A DNA stretch of 64,000 bases from Batillaria attramentaria. Its lineage: Eukaryota; Mollusca; Gastropoda; Batillariidae. Location of the stretch: contig JACVVK020000200.1 in assembly GCA_018292915.2 (NCBI GenBank), positions 786,001 to 850,000 on the forward strand, given 5' to 3'. Both the position numbers and the translations under genes were made by a program. Below are positions 18,723-55,689 of this stretch, piece by piece (position 1 is the first letter of the stretch; the number at the start of each line of letters is the position of its first letter). The notes under the pieces were generated by a model. The model was given only the letters and a program-made list of their open reading frames with translations. It was not told the origin of the DNA and did not search any database.

Positions 18723-19914
18723 TTGTCAGCTTTTGTTTTCATGTGTTACGACGACCTCAGTTTCATTCAGTCTGCTCGTTGTCACGTTTGATGGTTGTAA
18801 TGGTAGTACTACACTCCTTCGCAAAAATACCCAGGATTAGGAAAAGAATAAGGCGGGACCGGGGGCGATATGACAAGGTGTGGGTGGATGATAAGTTTAG
18901 CTTGGAGGAGTTTTCACGTCAGCGCACATCTATTCACCAAAGCAAGGCGAGATACGGGGTACAATCATGTAGTTATGTGGAAACACACAGTCACATCGTC
19001 AAGTTCATAGGATGCATACAGATCTGGGATTTGAATTAGCAAGTGTTGCTGCTGCTGTTGCTGCTGCTGTGTGGCTTGTGCAAAACGCGAAAATCCTGAT
19101 GGACCAACTGTCCAGAGACTTGACGCACTGGTGTACATCACACCACACACAGATGAATGTTTCGTCCCAGTAAAAAAAAAAAAACAAGGTTTGAAACTGA
19201 TCGTTCCAATAATGCTGTCGTTAGTGTCAGCTGTGCAGATCATTTTACCAAGAACACTTTCCTTTGGAAATATTCCATCAGTGATTTCCATCGCAAGTGA
19301 AAACATTCCAGTTTCTAACTGAGGTTATTTTCCTTAGTTTTCAGCATCCAATATTCCAACCTGCTGTTCCAATAATGAGATTTTGTGCTTGGTTTGTCGT
19401 AACGGGTCGGACACTGACGATACCTTGCCATAAACACACACATACTGAATGTTATTCTAATCAACAGTAATTATGCAAACACACGTAATGGCTGGGACAC
19501 AAGGTTTAATTACGTTGCAACTTACAGGAAAATGGCCAGTGCAATGACTAACAGTTACCAGTGTGTACATGCATGCGTGTACCTATTCCCTATTATTTTG
19601 ATGTTATAACTTACTCTGAGACCAGGTGGCGTTGATCGCCTCGTGCACACTTTCTAAACAATCCTTTCTGAGATCGACGTCATATTTGGTGATCTACAAG
19701 TGAAACCACAAAGTACACCAAAACTAGAAGTAAAAACTGAGGCGCGAGTTCTTTCGTCCCATGCTCCTTGCTTCATGTGTGCATGGGTGTGGCCTGTCCG
19801 AGTTACTCTGTGTGGAACCACAGCGAAGAAATGGAGTTACGGTAATACCAGAGTGCAACTGCACCTGCCAATTTTGACAAATTCTAACATTACAAAAGAG
19901 GGGTACGATAAATG

Positions 19915-20355
19915 CAGAGGCAGTGTACAAGATCATTTCACTGGTAACCAAGGAAAAGCATTTTAACAACTCTGACTCCCTGTGCGGTACACAATTAACA
20001 CCGGGATAATTTCAATGGTAACTGAGAAAAAGCATTTCAACCACTTAGCCTACACTTGCAGTACACAATAATTGGATAAAGAATGGGATAAGTTCACTGG
20101 TAACTGAGAGGAAGTATTTTAACAGCTTTGTCTACACTTGCAGAACACAAATCAATACTGGGATCATTTCATTGGTAACCGAGAATAAGCATTTCAACAA
20201 CTTTACCTACACTTGCAGTACACATTAACTGAAGAAAGAACGGGATAATTTCTTCGTCACTTAGAGAAAGCATTTCAACTTTACCTACACTGGCAGTACA
20301 CAATCAAGACTAAGATAGTTTCACTGGTAACTGGGAGAAGCATTTTCCGCAACTT
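19915..20355. repeat. Decayed tandem repeat, about 75-95-bp unit
   Basis: About five to six units of ttcactggtaactgagaaa-agcatttcaacaactt-acctacacttgcagtacac with indels. It lies 3' of R3HDM, possibly in its 3'UTR. Confidence 0.85.
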
Positions 20356-21124
20356 TTTCTACACGGGCAAAATGTGATTAAAATTTCTACGACAAAAAGT
20401 CTCTCCAGTTTCCTGTAAGTGTACTGAAGAACCACACAGCTCTTTTCACATGCCTCCTAAACTGACTGAAATGACAGCTATGTCTATGAAGCCAGCTTTT
20501 GTCATTCCTTGTCCAAACTCTCTCTCTTTCTTTCTCTCATTCATTCTCTTCAAACATGCCGAGTTTTTGTGTGTGTGTGTGTGGTGTAACAGCCAGCACA
20601 GTGCTTATATTCATAACCTTTCTGAACAATCAACACGAAGTTTTCATGGTCTGGAAGTGAGTGTAGTGGATCTCTGTGAGACGTTAGCAAACTTCGACGA
20701 AAGGCAAAGTGACGGTACACAGCAACCGTTGAAGATTCCACTGGGGAGTCTGTATTTGTAAATGAAGTGTCCACAACACAAGCCACAGACACAGAGAAAG
20801 CACAATGCGTGAAACAGTTTGCGGGCCAGTCCTTTCAGTCATGCAGGTCGCAGCATCAGTGTGTACACACAACTGACAGTGGTGGCGGAAGGAAATGAAT
20901 ATATCCGTATTTGAGTCCCCATGGTAACAGGCATCGCCATGGAGATGTGTCCCAACCAGATGTAGGTAACCATGAAAACAGACAGCTGCAGATGTAGCTA
21001 TTGCGAGATGAGAAAATGGTGAAGGTGATGGAGTGATGGTGAAGTGAGGTCTTCCCTCTCCCCGCATCTTGCTCCAAACCCTGTGTGTCAGCGTCAGATC
21101 TAATGATTGCCATGGTGAAACACT

Positions 21125-21155
21125 GGAGGGGTCAGGGTCAGGGTCAAGGTCAATG
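21125..21155. repeat. GGGTCA/AGGTCA hexamer run
   Basis: Five tandem hexamers (GGGTCA, AGGTCA types) near the R3HDM 3' end. They resemble nuclear-receptor half-sites but may be chance. Confidence 0.6.
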
Positions 21156-21772
21156 AGATCTTTCATCTACGTTCACAGCTCCAAATTACTGTCTGCAACA
21201 AACGCCAAAAAAAAAAAAAAAATCATGAGAAAGCATTTCTAAACTCCTGACAATCACCTACATTCAGTTTACTGCAGGAGCACCAGAAACGAAAAACAAC
21301 TGAACGCTTGTCAGCAGGTACACACCACTGAAACCCCAGTTATTGACTTGCCACGAATTTCATTTTTATGTCCACACCGAACTGGACAATGCAAGCCGAA
21401 GCTGAATGGCAGGTTAGGTCGTGACTGAGTCAGTTAACCCTTTCTGTGCCAATCTCCCATTTCGGTGTGCACGGAGATGAGTGCCGATCACGCATTTCGG
21501 CGAGCGTTGCGCTTACTGGCTTAGTGTTATGCCCTTGGAGAGACACTGGTCTTTTTTCAAAATTCACATGAGCAGTTGGAGCAAAACAAATATACATCTC
21601 TAACACTACATTCAATTTGCTACCATTTAACAAAAAAAAATTAAGTAAATTGGTGCTTTTGTTCAGAAGTTATGAGAGATTAAATACTAAAGGTGTACAG
21701 AGGCTGCAGTCAGCCAGGAAAACGCCTGGTGCTGAGCAGTGCTGTATTCCAGAGTGGCTGGCAGTGAAGGGG

Positions 21773-45078
<23,306 letters not shown>

Positions 45079-45599
45079 ATTTACAAACGCCAGTCGTCTG
45101 AAACAACAACAACAAAACCCCCCCAGCTGATTCTTATCCATTGTGCTATAATGGCAGCTGTGCCAAACACTGAAACACCAAGCATGAAAACAAAATTAAT
45201 ATTTGACTCTTGAGAATGACTGTGTCAGGAATCAGAAACCTGACAGTAAATCTGCACAGGTACCACACTTCTCAGTGTCTCATAAATTACCTGTAGAAAC
45301 ACAGCAACAGCCAGAGCCACTGGCTCACTGTATGTCTTGTTCAGCAAATTACCACTGTAATAATTTTTTTTGAAAACAACCAGTGTAAGGATATACAGGT
45401 CTACAAAACGTGTACTCATCTCCACCCCCTCCCATCACAGCCTGTCCCCACCCCACCCCACCCCACCCCACCCTCCAACCCCATGCACACGCACAAACTA
45501 CCCCCACCACCAACTGATGACATGGCCCATCGGCTTCACAAATTCTACCTAGGGACTAGCGTAACATTTTTCCCCCAGAATCAACTGCGAAGTAATGCG

Positions 45600-46045
45600 T
45601 GGCGTACACTTAAACAGCTAGTCTCAGTGTGTATGACGTGCATACAACAGCGTGTGGAATTTTACATTTTATCGAATATGCTTCGTCCATGCATCAGAAT
45701 CAGTCAGTCAGGTCACGATGTACCACCTGAAAGCATTGTGGTGACTGTGGCCAGCAGATATACACTGTATATCAAGAAGTGTATTGCATACTGAGCCGAC
45801 GACGTTATTTGGTTGCGGACTGAGGACCACCTCGACGGCGCTGACTGCCTGCTATTTTTAGAAGATTTTTCAAGTCCAAGCCTGTTCAGGAATAGACAGT
45901 GAGTAGGCTCAAAGAAAGTCGTACATTTCTCTAATAGTAGAAGCCACTAAGTTCCGGAAACGGTCATGATGGCCAAATGAAACATCCTTCTATCTGGCAT
46001 ATAGCCTAACAGCTTCGAACACGGCAGTTTTTCATCTCAGCGTCT
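45600..46045 (+). mobile_element. Repeat family C, copy 2 (empty site for the LINE)
   Basis: Aligns with 34490-34806 and 35194-35340. At the LINE insertion point it reads gcctgttcaggaatagacag without interruption. 5' of R3HDM coding exon 1. Confidence 0.78.
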
Positions 46046-46049
46046 TTTG

Positions 46050-49000
46050 GAACAGAGAAGCTTTAATGCACTGAAGCATGCATAGCGAGAGTACAGGCAG
46101 TGTCTGACGACAGCTGTCAAACACGATATAATGTGAAAAAACGAGTTGTGTACTAACTCGAAATATGGGATGGCAAACCCTAGGTGGGCTCACAGTCATT
46201 GGCTGGGCCGTCTACAGGGAAGCTTGAGATCAGATGCGCTCAATCTACATGTACCTCTGTGCAAGTACATGTATGCGTATACGCGTGTGCGTGTGTGTGT
46301 GTGTGCAGCCATCATAAAAGCCTTAGCCTCAAGTGTAAAACTTTCACACGAACATTATACATCCTGTGACACAAAAAAGAATTATCATACACTGAAAGAT
46401 GCACACGGTCTCAACTTTTAACGTACCCAGCAAGTAGTCCTATTTGTTCAGATGGCACAGCACACATGATCACCACTTACTTTCTGTGATCGTGTAAAAA
46501 TACCATCACCTGTTCTGCTCTGTGAGTTTCAGAATTGAGTGGGTGGGGCACTGTGTGAGTGTGACTATACACGGAACTGTAAGTCAACTGTGGAGAATTA
46601 GCCTGGGGGATCCATTTACAGACAGGGGAGGCAATGAAAGCCCTGGGGAGGGAATCAAGATCAAGTTTCAATAGGTGCATGTCAGGCGACGCCTGCCTTT
46701 GGGCCCTATGGCCCATTCAGCCCTCTGGCAAACAAGGAGGAAATTTTTACTTTTTAATACTCAGTAATATTATTTTTGAGGAGTAATACTTAGTAGTGTG
46801 TGTGTGTATGGGTGTGATCAGTAGGCAGTGAGACACTTGTCTGTTCTTAAGTGTGCGATTCAGTTATGACGACAAATAAACCACTATCTTACTGCTGTTT
46901 GCACAGTCTTGTGCGGTGTACTCAAATCTACTACTGTGAGTGTGGCTGTGAACACTAAGCTAACCTGCTGTTGCATATCACATGACTGTGACTGTAAATC
47001 ACTAAATGGTTCTAGGCTCTTGTCTGCATGGTGCCACATACATGACTTTTGTATGCAGCCAAAGTACCAAAAAAGCCAATGTTAAAGTTTACTGCGGACA
47101 CACACAGATCTATACATGACGGAAGGTTATTACATAGACTCACGTTGTTACACACAGGAGCCAAATAGGTGGATGGGGATTGCTGGGTAAAAAAAAAAAA
47201 AAAAAATGGCTGACAGAGCACACATTTTATCTTAAAAAAAAACCAAAAACTTCAATATTACAAGAAAAGCAGCAAACCACTACAATCATTTCTTGCACAC
47301 TGACACGCACAGTCTAAACACTGAATCTGTATTGCTCCACTCTATACGGAGGTTGACACGTACCCAATTTCAAAATTTCAAAGAGCGATAAATTTATGCT
47401 GTTGTGTGTAAGCCCAGCATGTGGATCCGGGTGTGAGATACAGTGTGATATGGGGGACAAGGAAGTGGCTCATTCAGACCAGTGTTACTAGTGTAGGGTG
47501 TAGGCGGCCCCTCCCACAAGGTACACACTTACTCTGAGTGCAGGTTTACCTTGCTGTAGTGTAAAGTAGGTAATTAGTAGTGCTACAACTAGTACACTCC
47601 CATCTTTTCACTACCATCACTAGTGGTTGCAGCTTACACTAGCCACAGCTACAAATTACCTCACGCCCACCTCAAGGTTACAGTACCGCACTGGAAAACT
47701 GGTCACTTCCACAGGGAGATGACAAATTGTCAATTTACGCAAAAGGTTTATCAAAAAACAAAATGATGAAGTACAAGAAATTGTAAATAATGTATTACGA
47801 CATTGTGACATGCTTAAGTACATGAACTTGTTGCTAAGAGCACATCAACAGAACATCTCAATCATAATCTACATGCTACATGTACCAAGAACAGTAAACC
47901 TGCATGAAGGCTGACCTGTATAAATTTATCTGCGAAACTGAAAGGTGTAAAAAGGGAGACCGGGGGGGGGGGGGGGGGGGGGATCTCCAGCTCTAAGGCT
48001 CTATACATCCAGCATGACCATTCATCTGTGAAACCTAGTTTCTCGCCTCAACATAAAACAAGCTGAATTTGTATTCAAATCTCAAGCGCTCATGTCACTC
48101 AAACAACAGGAGTTCATCAGCCTAAGCTCTGTTACAAGTCTCACACTTGCAGTTGCTGCACTGGCAAGCATGCACCAGGCAATGTGTTTAGTATTGATTT
48201 CCTACCTGCAAGTCAGAAAATCCACCTGTACTGACTGTACATAATATTTGTTCGCTGTAAACACCCACAAACCTCTTTCAATCTTTACACGCAATTTTAT
48301 TATGACCTAAGCAACTGCGGAGGCTGTACAGTGTACTAAACCGCGTAAGTAACCCGCATTTGTGGCTATGTTAGTGTTACTATTTGAAAGACAACATACC
48401 CGCAAACCTCTTTCAATCTTTTCATGCAAATTTATTATGACCTAAGCAACTGCGGAGGCTGCACTGACTAAACCGTGTAAGTGAAGACCACAGGCCGTAT
48501 CTAACCCGCATTGTGGCTCTGTTATAATTTTTGCTTCATTTCTGGCTGACCTAATGGGACATGGGTTTGTCACAAAGTCCTTTACAGTCATCAGACCCAT
48601 GACATGAAAGGCATACTGCAAGGAGAAAAGTATACATGTATGTCTTGCCCTGGCAGGAGTGTCTGAAATCATCTGCAGGGAACTACAACTAGTGAAGTGC
48701 AAGCTAACATCAGAAGTTAGTGCCACCAGTGCCCTCTAATTTGGTAAGACTGTGCCACTTATACTAGTTTTAGTGTGCTCCTGCAGAGACAGCCATTTTC
48801 TTGAGTACTACACAGATTCCCAGGGTCACAACACCAACATCACAGAAAATCTTAAAGGAATAACAACTACACACAGAACCTTAGTCTGCACTACCAGCAC
48901 GAAAGTGAGCCTCATAGCCGTGGGACTGATCATAATCAATAACTGGAACTTTGACTGACAAACTTTGGCTGAATTTGACCCTGACATACATACAGTATGC

Positions 49001-49500
49001 AATTCTTTGTTTACATACGTACTGTATTCATACAGATGTAATAACGGTACACTGGCACAAAAGACAGCGTTTAGTTTTGTGAAGGCAGTGTGGGAAATGT
49101 ATGCTGATACAGGCTAGTGTATTGCGAAATGTCCTCCCAACACCGCAGCTATGCTAATAACGGTGGTCGCGTGCCCACAGCAGCTCTTTTGTCACCCATT
49201 CACAAGAACAATGACCTGTAAATGGGGTTTACTTGGGGAGAAGGAAGGTACACCTGCCTCAAGAGTGCTTGTTTAACACCGAGTTAGACATATCAGCTTC
49301 CATATCGATGTCGATTTCAATACCCACATATTCTTCTTGTTGAAATGTTTCATTTTGATGGAACAATTTGCAAATGCCGTGTCGGATGAGATAAGAGTTG
49401 TTCACCTTAGACCACGGACATACATGGCTAACCAAGTGCACGTTCTAAATAAACCGATCATGAACGCAGTATTGTAGGAATTCCTGGTGCAAATCACGAA
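46050..49500. other. Probable R3HDM 5'UTR intron; no exons recognised
   Basis: No coding signal. It holds a poly-G tract (47965-47981) and a tandem duplication (48272-48540). Confidence 0.5.
48272..48540. repeat. About 133-bp tandem duplication
   Basis: acctctttcaatctttac, tattatgacctaagcaactg and cggaggctg recur 135 bp later with indels (48272 and 48407). Confidence 0.88.
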
Positions 49501-49514
49501 CCTAGTTTACTCAC

Positions 49515-49860
49515 CCAGCGTATCCTGATGTTGGGCTATTTATCCTCTTAGGTGATAGGAAGAAACAAAACGGGGGGTGCCCAAAATAGATGCATCAGCC
49601 GGAGGCCCACGCTGTTCTAAGATGCTCCGAATTGCTGGTTAGAAATCGGACACTTGCCACTCACAAACTCATGTTCGTCCCCATTTTAGCACTGGATGAG
49701 TGTGCTTTGCTTCAAGGCACTACAGCTTTGTGTCTCATTTTGGTCCCAGGTGCACTGAGTCCGAGTGAAACACGCAGACTACGTGAAAGAAAGTCCACGA
49801 CCCCGTTCACTACTCGACTTCAGAAAAATGGCAGACTATTGCGAGTGTGACGTCACAGGA
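49515..49860 (-). promoter_or_regulatory. R3HDM: Candidate R3HDM promoter and 5'UTR exon
   Basis: Coding exon 1 begins with a splice acceptor, so a noncoding exon must lie upstream. A good donor (GCTGG|gtgagt) ends at 49515 on the - strand. About 330 bp upstream is a palindromic CRE (TGACGTCA, 49848-49855) next to an ETS core (cttcctg on -), with a GCCATTTT motif just downstream, a layout typical of housekeeping promoters. It is inference; no transcript evidence is available. Confidence 0.45.
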
Positions 49861-51924
49861 AGTAGAACCCGTTCGCGTGACATGGTTTTTTCCGAAGCTT
49901 AGTGCGTTGTACTTTAGTTTATGCACTCTAAAAAATATTTCAAAAACCTAAATACTAAGCATGAAAATTCAATAAAACTGCACCAGCTGAATGTCTGGTC
50001 GTTTACCAATAACACTGTCTTTCTTATGGCGAAGTTTTGATCAAATGCTAAACTGTCGTCTGCTACAGATCGAGCCTCATCTGCATTTTGTACGGCAGTG
50101 CCCCCAGCAGCTGTTCTGACTTAGACTAGAAACATTATTATGAAGGCAACTTCAGTCGCGATCGATGGCTTGTGTGTGCAACGCCATCCAGCCTCGCATA
50201 AACTTCTACGTTTCAATCAACGTTGTGAAGTGCATAATGCCGATCGAGTACCTTGCCGCATCAAGTTGTACCCGGCTTCCCACCCCCACCCGCACTCCTC
50301 TTTCTCCTTTTCCACGCCCATTCCAGCCGCTCTACGAGTGCTGTCGGCTGAATGCGTATGTTCGGCATCAACGACCAAGGACTGACGTGTGTATGTGGCT
50401 GGTTTCAACGAAATATGTCACCTATAGTCTATACTAACTTATAGTTAATGCATGCATATAGCATACACACGGTTTTCATCGGTTGCTTCAGTTTTGCCAC
50501 GACAGCCAGTTCCATTAATTCAAGTTCGTTTCTTAGTCAAGGCGGCCGCAGGCAGAGGCGCCGGGGAGTTCTGTTAGTTTCCGGGGTGGTGTTTGCAGGA
50601 CTGAGTCCAGTGAAGGACCGAAATGTGATCCAGTCAGTTATTCTTCGCATATCAGTACTGCGGCATCCGGCCTACACGCTGGTTTTGCCGATTCTGGCTG
50701 CACCGTTGCAAACTGTGTGAGTGGGAGGGGTTCAGTTGAGTTGTGTAGTGAAATTCAGAAAAGCATAGCAAACTGGTTGCCCGTGCAAGTGCGTCCGTCA
50801 CCCGCATCAGTGGAGGATAATGTAGGCCACTTCCGGGTCTGGGGCCGGTATTGCGCAATCCCTCCACTGACCCGATTCCGAGTCCATAGAACCCGAGCGT
50901 CGGCCAACCTTACATCCGGTCCTCGGATGATCCGCAGAATATCAGTACTAGGTACCGCCTCGGGCTGCGCGAGGGTAGATCAGTCAGTCGTCCCATTTGA
51001 GACGTTTCAATGTACGTCAGAGTGTGTCAGGGGTGACATTTTAGACGGAGTCTGAGTGAGATGACTTCAGCATACCGGCAATATATACATGAGGCTAAAC
51101 CGGCTGAGAAAGGCCGTATACCGGCTCGTGCACTGAGGTATCGCATTTCGGAATTGGTTTTTGGTTTTTTTTGCGCCGGCATACCACGCACGAGATTCCG
51201 CCCTTAACTGATGGGAAAAAAGAGAGTGTGCATATTCTTAGTCCTCGTCAGTGACGCATTTATCTCGTTGTTTACACGAAGAAAATCTTTGCTCGTAAAC
51301 TGAGATAGTTCATGGTGTCAGTTACTGACGTTCAACTTGAGTTGTCGACATATGTCAGTCCTGTTTTTGCTCTTCAGATCTTGCTAATCACTGTACACTG
51401 ACACAGGTTACGGCTTTGTGCCATCACGATCCCGCGAACTGCATCAGGACCCAGCAACGCCTTCCACTGCTGTTTTCAAGCGTACTGACTGCAAGTCAGT
51501 TCACACAGGATATGAGAAACTAATCATGCGGTATCTAAATAATACGGCTACAGAGCCGTAGCACAGCTCCTAAAAGTGCTTCTGCCGCCCATAACAAAAA
51601 AATAAATTAATAAAAAGGTACGATCACTGGCCATTATGTTCTCCTCAACCTCAACGGAAAACAAAAGAATTACTTATTACTTATTTGAACGGGGAAACGC
51701 AAGTTAAAAAATATTTTGATGAAGAGGCTTTAGTTTGGAAGAACTTTTGCTTTAGAAACCCGCCTGACTGTACTCATGAAGACGAGTTTTGTTGGGGTTT
51801 TTTGGGGGTTTTTTTGCCAAAAAGTGGTCCGGCCATGGCCGGAGTGGCCGGTAGGAAAGAACATATTTTTGTTAGTCAGTGCCGGTCTCGGGCCACCGGC
51901 CGGCTCGGCGGCTGTTCCTGTCAT

Positions 51925-51952
51925 AGTCACGTGACTGAAGTGGCCACGTGAC
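51925..51952. promoter_or_regulatory. Paired CACGTG E-boxes (CLEAR-like)
   Basis: AGTCACGTGACT, a perfect 12-bp palindrome matching the TFEB/USF-type GTCACGTGAC, is followed by GCCACGTGAC. Further GCACGTGAC motifs are at about 52064 and 53328. Function is inferred from motif only. Confidence 0.45.
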
Positions 51953-52204
51953 CTCGAAAGACAAAGAGAACTGGTCAATGACAATGTGGGTAGGCAAAGG
52001 TCACAGTGTTGCCTCGCCGCCTCCTGCACCGCAGAGCTGATTGGCCCATCATAGTTTTCAACGAAGCACGTGACAGTCATTTACTATACTGAGTATCATA
52101 GTTTATTCGCGAAGTCTGATTCCGGATTTAGCGCGGGAAAAACAAACTTCCCTTCTTTATGCCAAACTGAGCCGGACGCCCTCTCCACTGATCCGACCTA
52201 ACTA

Positions 52205-52275
52205 AAAAAAACCGACAACAACAACAACAACAAAAACTGAAACAACAACAACAACAACAACAACAACCCAAACAA
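52205..52275. repeat. CAA trinucleotide array
   Basis: About 18 (CAA) units in two blocks. Confidence 0.93.
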
Positions 52276-54101
52276 CTGACAACGTGAGAGCAATTGTCCA
52301 TCCGGGCATTCGTCTAACCGGGCAGCTGTGGTCAGTAGTCGATCTCGGCGCGTCAAACCGTCGTCAGTGTAGAAACCGGCTGCCGACAGTGAAGCAGGGC
52401 AAGACAAGGAAAGTCACTAGTGTTACTTTCATTAGTGTTTCTGCTTTACCCTGGTTATTGGGAATTAGAATGCTTCTTAATGATAGTGAAGTTGGACTGG
52501 GGAATTTTCAGTCAGTTGGCCGTTTCCAACCACTGAAATTTCCTATTCTTTCAGAAAAAAAAAAAAAATGAAGTCCAGTTCAGCCGGAGAACTTGGAAAT
52601 GAAGGGGGGGGGGGGATGTGGCACACACAGTCATACATCATGATACGGGACAGTCTAGTTTCATTTCTGAAATCTTGTACGTCAGTACGAAGGCAGTATT
52701 GTTTTAAACTGTGCATCTTTTGTTCATTCTTCTGCTTTTGGGTGCCAGGAAAGGCCACTGAATTCCTCTAAATTTGTTAAATTTGTTTTTTGGAGGGGAT
52801 GCCCCTGCACCCCGACCTGGGTTTCAGTGTTTGTTGTTGTTGTTGTTTTTTCTCTCCCCCCCCCCCTCAGCTGTTCCCCAGCCTGTAAAGTAATAGCACA
52901 ATGACATACCTGAAATGAAGCCTCTTCCGTATAGATCTTTTGCCTGGCATTCGGCTGTAACTTCGCCGAGATTCTCGATCAGTAGGAAACGAACTGTGTG
53001 GACCAAGAGTATCCTGTTAGTGCTTTTAACAGTACTCTGTGCCTGCTCCACAATACTCTCTTCGTGTCTTCGCCGTTGATGAACTGGACTGTACGCATAC
53101 TATCACTGAGATTCTCAGTAGAAAACCGAACTGTGTCAGTGGACTTGTCAGTTCGAGTCTCCGGCCACCGTTCATTCAGTGTACCGCGTGAGTGTTCCTA
53201 TCACTGGCCAAGTGACTGAAAGTCGTAATGAATGACTGAAGACACAATCAACTGGTTAAAATAAACTGGTCACAAAGAAGGTAAAGGTGTGCAAAACGAA
53301 GCGCCTATTGGTCCATTTTTAATGAAGCACGTGACAATCATCGAACCGTCCAATAAGATTTCTAGCAGTCGGCGGGAGGATAAACTTAATTTGTTCCCTA
53401 CCTCCTCTTGTTCCCCCTTTCTATACCCTTACCCGGCCGCACTAATCCTGTACACCCCTCGCAAACAAAGCCATGACATCCACTGTGAGTCCATCTCGTT
53501 ACGCAACGTTAGTCACCACAAGTGTGGTCAGTTGTCGGCCTTGGCGCCTCAGTGGCTCAGTCGGCGTGAAGTACAACGTTTACGGCAAGTCGAGTCTCTT
53601 TTCTTCGCTACCTGCTCATATTGAGACTAGACAAGATTCTGCGTGCTGTCACCTAAATCACCCCGTGCCGAGATTTTCACGGCACTTCACCATTGAATCC
53701 CTTGTTGTTAGATTTTTCATTTTCGCCCCCCCCCCCCCTCCCCCTAAAAAAGGAAGATATGGGGACATACTAATGAATATATTTTTGAAACAAAATCTCG
53801 TTATTTTATTTAAAATCGTAGTTATTTTTCTCGCGTCTTCAATCGTACTGCAACCACCACAAACGGTTCTATATGTACAAGGTGATATTTATTTGATTAC
53901 AAAGGGTACAATTTCAGGACGAATTTTGAAATATATACAGGATTAAAAGGGGAATATTGCCCTAATGCTAGGTTTCAAAAAGATATTATTAAAATACAAA
54001 AGAGAAAACAGGGGGGTTATCCATTGCAGCCCGCGAGCTGGTCTCACAACAAAGTAAACTGTGACATTGAACCGTCACTTGAAAGTCTGTCCCCTTGCGA
54101 G

Positions 54102-54103
<2 letters not shown>

Positions 54104-54166
<63 letters not shown>

Positions 54167-54215
54167 ACAACCACCACAACCACAACCACCACCACCACCA
54201 CCACCACCACCATCG
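54104..54215. repeat. CA microsatellite followed by CCA/ACC repeats
   Basis: About 31 CA units and then (ACC)n. Another ACC array lies at 54322-54350. Confidence 0.96.
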
Positions 54216-54467
54216 CCATCGCCGAGACTGTGACAAAGGAAAGTGTGACAACGAACCCTCACTTAAAAGCCTGTCCCCTTGCGAGCCCCCCCCCCACCCC
54301 CTCCGCCCTCACACACACACATACCACCACCACCACCACCACCACCACCATCACAACCCCTCCACCACCCGGGATAATCGAATGAACTACATTGTATCAG
54401 ATCTGTATCTGACCACCAGTGACTTAGTATCTTTACGGATCACTACTACTACTACTACTACTTATAA

Positions 54468-54540
54468 ATAATAATAATAATAATAATACTTATGGGGCGC
54501 CTATCCCTGGGGAACAAGCTCGAAGCACCTGACAATCTTA
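54468..54540 (-). mobile_element. SINE 3' tail, inverse of 15925-15999
   Basis: (ATA)n, then ggggcgcctatccctgggga-acaagctcgaagcacctgaca, the reverse complement of the 15.9 kb copy. Confidence 0.6.
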
Positions 54541-54594
54541 GGACAGTGAAATGGAGTAAAAGACATAAAACAACGCATTCTCTTGGCTTACACT

Positions 54595-54826
54595 AGACAA
54601 ATAACGAAAAATTCCTTCTTTAACGGCTGAGGCACCTTCCTGGAATGGGCCCGCTTCCTGATTTAATAAATAAAATAAAACAAAATAAAAAAACAAAAAC
54701 AACAACAACAACAACAACAAAAAACCCAGAAAATTTAACCCTAGAGTGGGCTAGTTTAGTTCGAGGTTAGACTCTAACCCGGGGCTAAAAGCCTTAACCT
54801 CGACTATTACATACGGGCCCAGATCC
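54595..54826. mobile_element. MITE family H, copy 1 (right end)
   Basis: Shares ttccttctttaacggct, gcccgcttcctgatttaa, ggttagactctaacccggg and the end tattacatacgggcccag with 57276-57562. The left end is not evident. Confidence 0.65.
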
Positions 54827-54884
54827 AGTTCACAGTCAGAGGATGCAGGAGCAACGTGAAAAAGGCCTGTACAAATTTTTGGCC

Positions 54885-55049
54885 CTGTCAAGTCAAGTTT
54901 ATTATCGCAACCCTCTGGGGGCATAGGAAAACAAAAGCAACCCCCCCCCCCCCCAAAAAAACAACAAAAAACACCACAAAAAACAACAAACAAACAAAAA
55001 AACCCAACAACAACAACAACAAAACACAAAAACAGAGAAAAAAAACCCA

Positions 55050-55126
<77 letters not shown>

Positions 55127-55215
55127 CTTGAACTGAAACAACAAAAACAACAACATTCGAACCCGAGACCTTTCGATCTCCAGTCCAAAGCTCAATCCGT
55201 CGAGCCACCGCTCCC
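54885..55215 (-). mobile_element. tRNA-derived SINE, another family
   Basis: On the - strand a tRNA-like head (ggtggctcgacggattgag A box; ggtctcgggttcgaatg B box) is followed by a (TG)n tract, T-rich DNA and a 3' end with tgcccccagagggttgcg. It includes the CA array at 55051-55122. Confidence 0.6.
55051..55122. repeat. CA microsatellite, about 36 units
   Basis: An uninterrupted (AC)n array inside a SINE-like region. Confidence 0.97.
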
Positions 55216-55279
55216 CGAGGTGAGCTATGTAACTGATGTCCCCAGGCAGGATTACAAAGGGGTACTTTCTCGTCTCGAG

Positions 55280-55480
55280 CTAAATGCCGCGGCGCGACAG
55301 AGGTCCACTTCGTGGGAAAAACTTCTCAATCCTTAAAGCCTCTAAGTTCGTAGATGGAAAACTGCCGCTTCAAACTGTAAGGCTGTTTGCCGGCCTGATA
55401 CAAGAATGTTTCATTCGGCCATTGCGACCGTTTTCGTGACTTTGTGGTTTCTGATATGAGAGAAATACGACTCGGTTTCT
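55280..55480 (-). mobile_element. Repeat family C, copy 3
   Basis: The - strand reads tttctctcatatcagaaacc, then tcacgaaaacggtcgcaatgg and gaatgaaacattcttgt, matching the right half of the other family C copies. It abuts the hAT-like element. Confidence 0.75.
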
Positions 55481-55492
55481 TGTAGCCTACAG

Positions 55493-55657
55493 TAGAGCTG
55501 TGAACCGGTTAAAAAATCCAAACCGTTTTTTACCGTTTTTTTTTGTTTTTTTTTTACTTCACTGAAACCGGTTTTTTAAACCGGTGTTTTTTTCCGGTTC
55601 AGTCATCACCAAAAGGTGTTTGAGGTCTGCAAAAATATTGGCGTTTTATTAATGTTC

Positions 55658-55689
<32 letters not shown>

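Larger units (their letters stand above)
50480..53690. repeat. Diverged long duplications with E-box and CCAAT motifs
   Basis: Segments around 51920-52400 and 53180-53600 are related: gaagcacgtgaca-tcat, attgg(t/c)cca and ggtcagt-gtcg...cggcgc recur in the same order. No protein frame was recognised. This may be a promoter/enhancer area or old repeats. Confidence 0.5.

Noticed and set aside
18536..18791. Poly-Gly and poly-Pro ORFs
   Set aside because: They come from the poly-G tract; no protein features.
19724..21166. Possible gene between OS9 and R3HDM
   Set aside because: ORFs are short, overlap a decayed tandem repeat and show no family similarity or splice pattern.
54061..54471. Thr-His repeat ORF
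   Set aside because: It is a translation of CA and ACC microsatellites.
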